A stretch of DNA of 43,282 nt from Nevskia sp. Lineage in GTDB: Bacteria > Pseudomonadota > Gammaproteobacteria > Nevskiales > Nevskiaceae. The stretch is from NCBI GenBank assembly GCA_019689635.1, contig JADGHB010000021.1, positions 1-43,282 of the forward strand. Reading direction: 5' to 3'. Every line of letters begins with the position of its first letter. Position 1 is the first letter of the stretch. Under the pieces are notes generated by a model, which saw only the letters and a program-made list of their open reading frames with translations, made no database searches and was not told the origin of the DNA. This document shows positions 1 to 8,100 of the stretch, one piece after another. Both the position numbers and the translations under genes were made by a program.

Positions 1-35
1 GTGCCGCAGCGGTGCTGCGGCACGCCTGTTTTTTT
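1..35 (+). terminator. Rho-independent terminator of a gene left of the window
   Basis: A perfect 10-bp stem (GTGCCGCAGC at 1-10, GCTGCGGCAC at 14-23) with a GGT loop is followed after five bases by a run of seven T (29-35). If the bases just outside the window are GGC, the stem would extend to the GCC at 24-26 and end two bases before the T run. It would end transcription of a plus-strand gene lying before base 1. It may also serve the minus-strand gene ending at 55, since an A tract precedes the stem on that strand. Confidence 0.6.
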
Positions 36-54
36 GAGTCGCTCCGATCGCGGC

Positions 55-1221
55 TCAGCGCCGCTTGAAACTGGCGTGGCCGCCGCCATGGGCCGTGGCC
101 GCGGCTTGACCGCCGCCGTTGAACCCGCCGCCATGAAAGGCAATCGGCGGGACTGCGGGCGCTCGAAAGCCGTGGAACTGCGGCGGCGACGGATGGAATG
201 GCGGCTCGGCCGGCGGGCGCTGCGGCGGGCGCATCTCCACCGGATGGAACACGGGGCGCGCGGCTTGCCGCCAGGCCGGCGCCGCGTAAGGCCGGGTCAG
301 CGGGTCGTCCGGGGCGCGCGCCGCCACGCCGATTCCGGCGGAGGCGTGCCAGCCGCCGGCCGCGTAAGGTCGAGGTCCTGAGGGATCGTGCGGACCGCGG
401 CCGCCGCTGTAAGGCGGCGTGGGCCGCGCCACATTGCCACCGCCGCCATAACCGCCTCCCGGATAACCGCCGTAATACGGCGAATACGGGTGATCAGCCA
501 CCGCCGGCGGGGGACAGTAGGGATGATAGTGGTCGTAGAAAAAAACGAAGCTGAAGAAAGGAATGATCGGCACCCAGGGCGCCAGGGCCACCACCGGATA
601 GGGGTTGTACACGTACACCGGTCCCTCTTCGTAATAGACCGTAGCGCCTTCGTCGTCGTAGTCATAGGTCGGTCCTTCCTCGATCACGGTCGGCGGTAGT
701 TCTTCCACGACGGTGGGCGCTTGCTCTTCGATCACGCCGCCTTCGGGCGCCGGCTCCACGGCCTGCGGTTGAGCTTGCGCCAGCGCAGCTCCGACACAAT
801 CGATCACTGCCGCCGTGCGGTCTTCGGCGGTGGGGGTCAAACCCACCAGCACCACCAACCGGCGGTCGAAGCTCTGACCGGAATCGCCCGTGGCGACGAC
901 ATCCACGGTATTGCGCCCCGGATGCAGCCCGCGCTTGAGCGTCACCGTCGGCCAGTGCTCGTCGATGTCGCCCTGCGGCACGCCGTGCCCGTCCACGTAA
1001 AGGCTGAGCTGCTTGACCGGGAATGGCGGCTTGACGAACTGGAAATAGACGCTGGCCTGCGCGGCCGCGTCGTCACAGCTCAGACCTGCGGGCGGCTGGT
1101 TGAGGCTGGCCACCACCGTCTCGTCGCCGACCAGGTTGTCGTCGGCGCCGTGCGCCGGCCAAGCCAGTGCCAAGGCTAGAGAGGCGCCGATCCATCCAGC
1201 GGCAACTGAGTTTGCGTTCAT
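55..1221 (-). CDS. Secreted proline/glycine/aromatic-rich protein of unknown function
   Basis: A 388-residue protein that I do not recognise. An N-terminal signal peptide (hydrophobic core about residues 11-23, AHGA cleavage-like site near 26) indicates export. Residues about 30-150 look like a compact periplasmic domain and carry two cysteines (in LSCDD and VIDCVG) that could pair. After that the protein is low complexity: acidic repeats with EE-P-TV pattern (about 163-205), a strongly aromatic and proline-rich stretch (about 202-240), then a Gly/Pro/His-rich tail ending in KRR. The start is an ATG directly before the signal sequence. It is followed by a terminator-like hairpin at the window edge and preceded by a 243-base gap that holds a pseudogene fragment. 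Possible roles are envelope- or surface-associated, but nothing in the sequence fixes one. Confidence 0.7.
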   Translation of the reverse strand: MNANSVAAGWIGASLALALAWPAHGADDNLVGDETVVASLNQPPAGLSCDDAAAQASVYFQFVKPPFPVKQLSLYVDGHGVPQGDIDEHWPTVTLKRGLHPGRNTVDVVATGDSGQSFDRRLVVLVGLTPTAEDRTAAVIDCVGAALAQAQPQAVEPAPEGGVIEEQAPTVVEELPPTVIEEGPTYDYDDEGATVYYEEGPVYVYNPYPVVALAPWVPIIPFFSFVFFYDHYHPYCPPPAVADHPYSPYYGGYPGGGYGGGGNVARPTPPYSGGRGPHDPSGPRPYAAGGWHASAGIGVAARAPDDPLTRPYAAPAWRQAARPVFHPVEMRPPQRPPAEPPFHPSPPQFHGFRAPAVPPIAFHGGGFNGGGQAAATAHGGGHASFKRR

Positions 1222-1301
1222 AAAGCCTCCGGTGGCCGATGAGGCTTCGTCTAACAGAATGCAACTTTCTGCGCGCTGAACGCCTTAGTCGGCGATGCCG
1301 C

Positions 1302-1436
1302 GGCTTGCGCGTGGATCTGGTGCATCGCCGGGTTTCGCGCGAAGGTGCGGAAGTCCACCTCGCACCCAAGGAATACCAGCTCCTCGAGCAGTTCGTGATC
1401 CAGGCCGGCAAGGTGCTCCCCCACGGACAGCTGTTG
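1302..1436 (+). pseudogene. Remnant of a KdpE/OmpR-family response regulator DNA-binding domain
   Basis: Translating the plus strand here gives a recognisable first half of an OmpR/KdpE winged-helix domain: LRVDL...RRVSREG.EVHL.PKEYQLLE.....AGKVL.H.QLL. This matches the family pattern VDL..R.V...G.EVHLTP.E..LL......GKVLT.RQLL. The usual continuation (REVWGP and the recognition helix) is absent, and the receiver domain that should lie upstream is also absent. Key positions have changed (LTP to LAP, LTHRQLL to LPHGQLL). It lies between two minus-strand genes with no promoter or start, so it is read as a decayed fragment. The parent was probably kdpE of a potassium-transport operon. Confidence 0.6.
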
Positions 1437-1464
1437 CACGCCGGGCAGCCTGATGAAACGAAGC

Positions 1465-2229
1465 TCAGCCGTGCGGGCTCTCGCTCACCGCCGCAGTCTT
1501 GTCCTCCGCGGCGGACCGCGCCAGCTCGGCGGCGAGATCATCCGGCGGCACATAACCCGGCAGCTCGTCGCCGTTGGGCAGGATCAGCATCGGCGTGGCG
1601 TGGACGCCGAGGTCCAGGCCGAGCTGGTACTCGCGCGCCACCGGGTTGACGCATTTCTTCTCGGGAATGGTCTGGCCGCGCTTGGCCAGGGTCAGCGCGG
1701 CCTGACGGTCGGCCGCGCACCACACCGACTCGGCCTTGTAATAAGAGGGCGTGTTCAGGCCGGTGCGCGGGAAAAACACGTAGCGGATCTCGATGCCCTT
1801 GGCGTTGTACTGCGCGATCTGGCTGTGCAGCTTGCGGCAATAGGGACAATCGATGTCGGTGAACACCGCGACCACGTACTTGGTGGCGATCGGCGGCGTC
1901 GGCGCGAACACGATCATGTTGTCCTCGCCCAGCTCACGCAGCGCGGCCAGCCGGTCGGCGCGGCGGTGCTGCTCGGTGATCTGCTGGCCGGTTTCGAGAT
2001 TGACCAGATCGCCGGCGATGAAAAACTTACCGTCGGCGGTGGCGTAGCCGAACTCGTGCCCTTTCTGCACTTCGTAGAGGCCCGGTGCCGCCGACGGACG
2101 GATGTCCGCCGGGGTCACGTGCAGCGCCTTGGCGATCTTGTCCTTGATGGCGTCGTCTCCAGCAGCGTCGGCCGCGAGCGCGGCAGCACTGCACGTCAGG
2201 GCAGCCCAAAGGACGAAAAGCTTGTTCAT
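1465..2229 (-). CDS. dsbC: Thiol:disulfide interchange protein DsbC
   Basis: Periplasmic disulfide isomerase, 254 residues. A signal peptide (residues 1 to about 20) is followed by the DsbC dimerisation domain (about 25-85) and a thioredoxin-fold domain with the active-site CPYC at 128-131. A second cysteine pair (C171 and C193) matches the structural disulfide of E. coli DsbC. The cis-proline loop is seen as ATPML near 213-217. It lies 69 bases downstream of xerD on the same strand, the xerD-dsbC order known from E. coli, so the two are probably cotranscribed. Upstream of the ATG only a weak GGAA is seen. The protein would rearrange wrong disulfides and be kept reduced by DsbD, which is not in this window. 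Identification is firm. Confidence 0.93.
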   Translation of the reverse strand: MNKLFVLWAALTCSAAALAADAAGDDAIKDKIAKALHVTPADIRPSAAPGLYEVQKGHEFGYATADGKFFIAGDLVNLETGQQITEQHRRADRLAALRELGEDNMIVFAPTPPIATKYVVAVFTDIDCPYCRKLHSQIAQYNAKGIEIRYVFFPRTGLNTPSYYKAESVWCAADRQAALTLAKRGQTIPEKKCVNPVAREYQLGLDLGVHATPMLILPNGDELPGYVPPDDLAAELARSAAEDKTAAVSESPHG

Positions 2230-2298
2230 GGGAATTCCGTACCGTGCGGGGTATTCAGTATGACAAAAACCGCGCCCGGCGGTTCGCGCAATTGCGGG

Positions 2299-3252
2299 CT
2301 AGGCGCGCGGATGGTGCCGCGCGTGCAGCGCCTTGAGCCGCGCCCGGGCCACGTGGGTATAGATCTGGGTGGTGGACAGATCGGCATGGCCGAGCAGGCT
2401 TTGCACCGCGCGCAGATCGGCGCCGCGCTCCAGCAAGTGGGTGGCGAAGGCGTGGCGCAGGGTGTGCGGCGACAAGCACGCGTCGATGCCCGCGGCGCGC
2501 GCGTGGCGCTTGATCAGCGTCCAGAAGTTCTGCCGCGTCATCGCCGTCCCGCGCGCCGACAGGAACAGCGCGTCGCCGGAGTTCGGTTTGCGCAACTCCG
2601 GCCGGCCCAGTCGCAACCAGGCGCGCAGCGCCTCCAGCGCCGGCTCGCCCATCGGTACCAGGCGCTCGCGCCCGCCTTTGCCGATCAGGCGCACGAGGCC
2701 GCGCTCGAGATCCACTTCGTCGCGGCGCAGCTTGACCAGCTCCGACACGCGCAGCCCGCTGGCATACATCAGCTCCAACATGGCCCGGTCGCGCAAGGCC
2801 AGAGCCTCCTCGCCGGCGGGCGCGGCGAGCAGGCGCTCCACTTCGGCAACCGACAAGGTCTTGGGCAGCGTGCGCGGCAGCCGCGGCAGCGTGAGCAGCG
2901 CCGCCGGATCGTCGGGGCGCAGGCGCTCGCGTACCAGCCAGGCGTAGTAACGCCGGCACACGGTGACCAGGCGCGCCTGGGTGCGCGCGGAAAAGGCGCC
3001 CCGCCCGGAACCCTGCCGGCCGTGCCCCAGCCGGTGCGCCAGGTAGTCCTTGAGATCGGAAGTCGTGGCGGTATCGAGCGTACGACCGTGCGCGCGCAGG
3101 AAGCGGGCCAGCAGTCGCAGATCCGAGCGGTAACTGGACAGCGTGTTGCGCGCCAGCCCCTGCTCGAGCCACAGCATGTCGCAGAAGCGCTCGATCGCTT
3201 TTGCGTCCGCATCGGCATCCGCTGCGGTGACGGACAAGGCAGGCGGCTTCAT
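2299..3252 (-). CDS. xerD: Site-specific tyrosine recombinase XerD
   Basis: A 317-residue tyrosine recombinase that with XerC would resolve chromosome dimers at dif. The N-terminal SAM-like core-binding domain spans about 18-110. The catalytic domain follows with R168 (ASGLRVSEL), K192 ([10 protein letters not shown]), H263 and R266 ([14 protein letters not shown]), H289 ([16 protein letters not shown]) and the nucleophile Y298, so all catalytic residues are present. The intact motifs, usual length and dsbC neighbour favour XerD over XerC or a phage integrase. The amino terminus is about 15-20 residues longer than in E. coli XerD, so a later start is possible. It is divergent from plsC across 32 bases. 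Confidence 0.93.
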   Translation of the reverse strand: MKPPALSVTAADADADAKAIERFCDMLWLEQGLARNTLSSYRSDLRLLARFLRAHGRTLDTATTSDLKDYLAHRLGHGRQGSGRGAFSARTQARLVTVCRRYYAWLVRERLRPDDPAALLTLPRLPRTLPKTLSVAEVERLLAAPAGEEALALRDRAMLELMYASGLRVSELVKLRRDEVDLERGLVRLIGKGGRERLVPMGEPALEALRAWLRLGRPELRKPNSGDALFLSARGTAMTRQNFWTLIKRHARAAGIDACLSPHTLRHAFATHLLERGADLRAVQSLLGHADLSTTQIYTHVARARLKALHARHHPRA

Positions 3253-3284
3253 GCCTCTATAATACGGTCGTCCGCCGGCACCCC
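3253..3284. promoter_or_regulatory. Short divergent promoter region between xerD and plsC
   Basis: The 32-base gap contains a perfect TATAAT at 3258-3263 for the plus strand, and on the minus strand the overlapping bases read TATTAT. No good -35 box is seen in either direction. From the plus -10, transcription would start near 3270, leaving plsC a leader of about 15 bases with no Shine-Dalgarno sequence. The minus-strand start would lie almost on the xerD start codon, suggesting a leaderless xerD message. The call rests mainly on the exact -10 match in otherwise GC-rich DNA. Confidence 0.4.
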
Positions 3285-4019
3285 ATGCTCGCCCGAATCC
3301 TCGCCACGCTTTACGGCTGTTATGCCGCGGCCGCCTTCGTGGTCGTGGTGTTCGTGCTGTTCTGCCCGGTACTGATCGTGGCGCCGACGCTGCGCTGGCG
3401 CCGAGCGATCGGCCGCGCCTGCGTGCGCGCCTGGTTGTACGCGAGCTTCATTCCCTTCCGCGTGCGCGGCCGCGAGCACCTGCCGCAAGGGCCCTGCGTG
3501 GCGGTGTGCAATCACGCGAGCTATCTCGACGGAATCTTGCTGACCGCGGCACTCCCGGCGCGCTTTACTTTCCTGGTTCAACATGGCGCCGCGGACTGGC
3601 CCTACATCGGTCTCATCGTGCGACGCATGGGAGTGCACTTCGTCAACCGCGAGGCGCCACGCGCCGCGGCGCAGGCCACGCGCGGCCTGATCGAGCGGCT
3701 CCACGCCGGGGAATCGCTCGCCATCTTTCCGGAAGGCACCTTCCGCGCCGCGCCCGTGCTATTGCCGTTCCGCAGCGGCGCCTTCCTGGTCGCCGCGCGC
3801 GCCGGCGTGCCGGTGGTGCCAGTGGTGCTGCGCGGCACGCGCAAGCTGTTCGGCGAGGGCCAACGGCTGTTCCGCCACAGCCGCGTGGACATCGAAATCC
3901 TCCCGCCCTTGAATCCCGAGGGCGCCCACCGCGAGGCCGCGGAACGCCTGCGCGCCGCCGCACGCAACGCCATCCTCGCGCGCTGCGGCGAGGCCGACGG
4001 CGCCATCGTCGCGGCGTGA
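3285..4019 (+). CDS. plsC: 1-acyl-sn-glycerol-3-phosphate acyltransferase (PlsC family)
   Basis: A 244-residue inner-membrane acyltransferase that would acylate lysophosphatidic acid to phosphatidic acid in phospholipid synthesis. A hydrophobic N-terminal segment spans about residues 5-33. Catalytic block I is NHASYLD (76-82, the NHx4D motif) and block III is FPEGTF (148-153); the later proline-rich VPVVPVV segment fits block IV. There is no clear ribosome-binding site before the ATG, consistent with a very short leader from the adjacent TATAAT. The gene ends five bases before zapE, so the two likely form an operon. A second PlsC-type protein (38128-38949) sits in an ornithine-lipid context, which leaves this one as the candidate general PlsC. 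Acceptor specificity is not proven. Confidence 0.85.
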   Translation: MLARILATLYGCYAAAAFVVVVFVLFCPVLIVAPTLRWRRAIGRACVRAWLYASFIPFRVRGREHLPQGPCVAVCNHASYLDGILLTAALPARFTFLVQHGAADWPYIGLIVRRMGVHFVNREAPRAAAQATRGLIERLHAGESLAIFPEGTFRAAPVLLPFRSGAFLVAARAGVPVVPVVLRGTRKLFGEGQRLFRHSRVDIEILPPLNPEGAHREAAERLRAAARNAILARCGEADGAIVAA

Positions 4020-4024
4020 AAACC

Positions 4025-5140
4025 ATGACCCATTCCACGACCGCCGAGCGAGCCGCGCGTCCGCCCTCTCCGCGCGAGCGTTATTCGGCGGATCTCGCAC
4101 GCGCTGGCTTCGTGGCCGATGCGGCGCAGGCGCGCGCCGTGGAGGCCCTGCAAGCCTTGTACGAAACCCTCCTGGCCACTCCGCCGCAGCGCCGGCTGGG
4201 CCGTCTGCGCCTGCCGTGGCCGAGCGTGCGCGGTCTTTATCTGTGGGGCGGCGTCGGTCGCGGTAAAACCTATCTGATGGATACGTTTTACGAAGCGCTG
4301 CCGTTTTCGCGCAAACGCCGCGCGCACTTTCACCGCTTCATGCTCGAGGTCCACGCGCGCCGCAACCGCCACGCCGGCGACCGCGACCCGCTGCGGCTCG
4401 TCGCCGAAGAATTCGCGCAGGATGCCCGAGTGCTGTGCTTGGACGAGCTACAGGTCTGCGACATCGCCGACGCCATGATCCTCGGCCGGCTGTTCGAAGC
4501 GCTGTTCGAGCGCGGCGTGACTCTGGTGGCGACCAGCAATCAGGCTCCGGACCAGCTCTATCAGGACGGCCTGCAGCGCGAACGTTTCCTGCCCGCGATC
4601 GAGCGCCTCAAACGGCACTGCGCGGTGCTCAACGTGGACGGCGGCACCGATTACCGCTTCCGCGCGCTGCGCGAGGCGGCGCTGTATCTGCAGCCCTGCG
4701 ACGCGCACACCATGGCCGCGCTCGGCGAGCGCTTCGCCGCCTTGACCCCGCACGGCCGCCGCGCGCAGACCACGCTCACGATCAACGACCGCGAGATCGC
4801 GGCGCGCGGGGCGGCCGAAGGCGTGGCGTGGTTCGACTTCCACGAGCTGTGCGACGGTCCGCGCAGCGTGGCCGACTACGTCGAACTGGCGCGCCAATAC
4901 CACACCGTGATCCTCAGCTACCTGCCGATCCTCACCAGCGAAGACGACAATGCCGCGCGCCGTTTCATCAACCTGGTGGACGAGTTCTATGATCGCGGCG
5001 TGAAGCTGCTGATCGGCGCTGAGGCGCCGCTCGCCGGACTGTACGTGGGCCACAAGCTGAAATTCGAATTCGAGCGAACGGTTTCGCGCTTGATCGAAAT
5101 GCAGTCGCCGACCTATCTGGAAAAACCGCACATGCCGTGA
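4025..5140 (+). CDS. zapE: Cell division protein ZapE (AFG1-like ATPase)
   Basis: A 371-residue AFG1/ZapE family P-loop ATPase. The Walker A motif is GGVGRGKT (75-82), the Walker B is LCLDE (137-141), and the sensor-like VATSNQAPD follows. The C-terminal portion (LPILTSEDDNAARRFINLVDEFYD) is typical of the family. In E. coli ZapE associates with the Z-ring and is needed under stress and low oxygen; mitochondrial Afg1 acts in protein quality control. The frame is open far upstream, but similarity begins only near RYSADLARAGF. The ATG at 4025, five bases after the plsC stop, is therefore taken as the start. No strong Shine-Dalgarno sequence is present, so translation may be coupled to plsC. Confidence 0.92.
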   Translation: MTHSTTAERAARPPSPRERYSADLARAGFVADAAQARAVEALQALYETLLATPPQRRLGRLRLPWPSVRGLYLWGGVGRGKTYLMDTFYEALPFSRKRRAHFHRFMLEVHARRNRHAGDRDPLRLVAEEFAQDARVLCLDELQVCDIADAMILGRLFEALFERGVTLVATSNQAPDQLYQDGLQRERFLPAIERLKRHCAVLNVDGGTDYRFRALREAALYLQPCDAHTMAALGERFAALTPHGRRAQTTLTINDREIAARGAAEGVAWFDFHELCDGPRSVADYVELARQYHTVILSYLPILTSEDDNAARRFINLVDEFYDRGVKLLIGAEAPLAGLYVGHKLKFEFERTVSRLIEMQSPTYLEKPHMP

Positions 5141-5157
5141 CGCCGCGGGGGCGGCGT
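5140..5157. terminator. GC-rich hairpin between convergent zapE and glutamate dehydrogenase
   Basis: A 7-bp perfect stem (ACGCCGC and GCGGCGT) with a GGGG loop fills the gap between two converging genes. Neither side has a T run, so it is at best a weak or assisted bidirectional terminator. Confidence 0.3.
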
Positions 5158-5159
5158 TC

Positions 5160-8100
5160 CTAAAGCAAGCGCAGCTTGCGAATCTCGCGCACCGCCACCG
5201 CCAGCGTGGCGAACTCCCGGGTATTGGCGGTCTGCAGTTCGGCCAGCCGCGCCAGGCCCAGCTTGACGCGACGTTCGTTGGCGGCGCTCCAGCGCTCCAG
5301 GCGCTCCGCCGGGCTCGCGCCCGCCGTCTGCAGGATGCGGCCGGCGAGCTGGCGGTGGATGAGATAGGCGTCGTCGCGCAGATTGACGCGAGCCAGCGCC
5401 TGCCATTTTCCGGAGGTGGGCAGTTCGTTGATCGCCGCGTACAGCCACAACATGTGGAAGCGTTCGCCGGCGAGATAATAGACGCCGGCCGCCTCGGTCA
5501 CGGAGACGTTGGCGTTTTCTGCGAGTTCGGCGATGTCCAGCGCTCCGCCCAGCGCGCGGGTGTTGGCCAGCCGCAGGGCGAGCGCCTCCGGCACGCCCTC
5601 CTTGCGCAGTTGGGCCATGGTGCGTTCCCAGTCCTCGCGATAGCTCGGCGGCAACACCTCCGGCAAAAGCTTTTCCACCGCCGCGACCGGCGCGGTGAAC
5701 CGCTCCACCGCCTCCTGCACCGGCCGTTGCGCGTACCTGGAACGCGTGAACCAGCCGGTGGCGTGCTTGAGCAGCCCGATGGCGTAGTTCATCAAGCGGT
5801 ACTGCACGGCCGCGGGCAGCTGGTTGTCCAGCGCCTCGATCGCCAGCCAGTAGTCGTCGCCGCCGTAGATCTGGTGGGCGGTGGCATAGGCCTTGAGCAC
5901 CTCGGCACGGGTGAGGCCGTGGTCCTCGGCCCACAGTTGCGCGAAGCCCGCCCCCATGCGGTTGACGATGGCGTTGGACAGGATGGTGGCCACGATCTCG
6001 CGCCGCAGGCGGTGGCCGATCAGTTCCGCGCGATAGCGCTCGACCAGCCGCGGCGGAAAGTACGCCAGCAGGTCGCGCACGAAGAACGGATCGTCCGGCA
6101 CGTCCGAGGCAAGCACCGCCTGGTAGAGCGAGATCTTGCTGTAGGCGATGAGCACCGCGAGCTCGGGCCGCGTCAGGCCCAACCCGCGAGTGCGGCGCTC
6201 CTTGAGCACGTCCTCGTCGGGCAGGGCTTCGAGCGCGCGGTCGAGCAGGCCCTCGCGCTCCAGCAGGCGCATCAACTCCGTGTGATCGTCGAGCCGCGCC
6301 GCGGCGTTTTGCATCAGCAAGCTGATCGCGGCGGACTGCACGTAGTTGTCGCGCAACACCGCGCGCGCGACGTCGTCCGTCAGCTCCGCCAGCAGCGGAT
6401 CGCGCTGCGCGCGCGTCAGCCGGCCGGCGCGCATCAGCTCGTTGAGCGGGATCTTGATGTTCACCTCGCGGTCGGAGGTGTGCACGCCGCCGGCGTTGTC
6501 GATGGCGTCGGTGTTGAGTCTGCCGCCGGCGCCGCCGCAGCCGTGCAGCGCGTACTCGATGCGCCCGGCCTGGGTAAAGCCGAGATTGCCGCCCTCGCCC
6601 ACCACCTTGCAGCGCAACTCGCGGCCGTTGACGCGCACCCCGTCGTTGCCGCGGTCGCCCACGTCCAGATGGCTTTGCGCGGACGCTTTCACGTAAGTGC
6701 CGATGCCGCCGTTCCACAGCAGATCCACCGGCGCGCGCAGGATGGCGCGGATCAGCTCGTTGGGTGTCAACGCTTCGGCGGTCACGTCGAGCACGCGGCG
6801 CACCGGCTCGGAAAGCCGGATCAGCTTGGCGCTGCGCGGATACACGCCGCCACCCTGGGAGATCAGACGGACGTCGTAGTCCGCCCAGGACGAGCGCGGC
6901 AGGTGGAACAAGCGCTCGCGCTCGCGGAAGGAAGTCTCGGGATCGGGGTCGGGATCGAGAAAGATGTGACGATGGTCGAAGGCGGCGACAAGCTTGAGCT
7001 TGCGCGACAGCAGCATGCCGTTGCCGAACACGTCGCCCGACATGTCGCCGATGCCCACGGCGGTGAATTCCTGCTCCTGGATGTTTTTCCCCAGTTCGCG
7101 GAAATGGCGCTTGACGCTCTCCCAGGCGCCGCGCGCGGTGATGCCCATCTTCTTGTGGTCGTAGCCGGCCGAACCGCCGGAGGCGAAAGCGTCCCCGAGC
7201 CAGAACTGGTACTCGGCGGCGATGGCGTTGGCGATGTCGGAGAACGACGCGGTGCCCTTGTCCGCCGCGACCACCAGATACGGATCGTCGTCGTCGTAGC
7301 GCACCGTCTGCGGCGGCGGCACGACGGCATCGCCGGCGCGGTTGTCGGTGAGATCGAGCAGGCCGCGCAGGAAGGTCTGGTAGCAGGCCACGCCCGCCGC
7401 CTGCCAGGCCTGGCGGTCGGCCGGGTTCACCGCCTTCTTCACCACGAAGCCGCCCTTGGCGCCCACCGGCACGATCACCGTGTTCTTGACCATCTGCGCC
7501 TTCATCAGCCCCAGCACCTCGGTGCGGAAGTCTTGACGGCGATCGCTCCAGCGGATGCCGCCGCGCGCGACCTTGCCGCCGCGCAGGTGCACGCCTTCGA
7601 CGTCCGGCGCATACACCCAGATTTCATATTTGGGCCGCGGCAGAGGCAGCTCCGGCACCTGCGCGGGATCCAGCTTGAAGCTGATGTGCGCCTTGGACGC
7701 TCCTCCCGCCGTGGTCTGAAAGTAATTGGTGCGCAGGCTGGCGCGCACCAGGGACAGGAAGGCGCGCAGTACGCGGTCGCCGTCCAGCGTGACGACCTGA
7801 TCGAGCGCATGATCCAGCGCTTGACCCAGCTTCAGGCCTTCGTCGCGCCGGACACCCTCGTCCAGCCGGGGATCGAAGCGCAGCTCGAATGCACGCACCA
7901 GCAGGCGCGCCACTTCGGCGTGTTCGGCCAGCAAGGTCTCCATGTACGTCTGGCTGTAAGGCAGCCCGGTCTGGATCAGGTATTTGCACATGGCGCGCAA
8001 CAGCGCCACCTGGCGCGCCGTGAGCCCGGCGCCGAGCACCAGGCGATTCAAGCCGTCGTTCTCGCACTCGCCGCGCCACAAGGCGAGCCAGGCCGACTCG

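Noticed and set aside
2299-3252. Tyrosine recombinase as sign of an integrated element
   Set aside because: It has XerD length and motifs and sits next to dsbC as in E. coli. No direct repeats, tRNA or phage genes flank it.
1453-3375. A 640-codon plus-strand frame across dsbC and xerD
   Set aside because: It is antisense to two genes with intact catalytic motifs, and its composition is typical of antisense shadows in GC-rich DNA.
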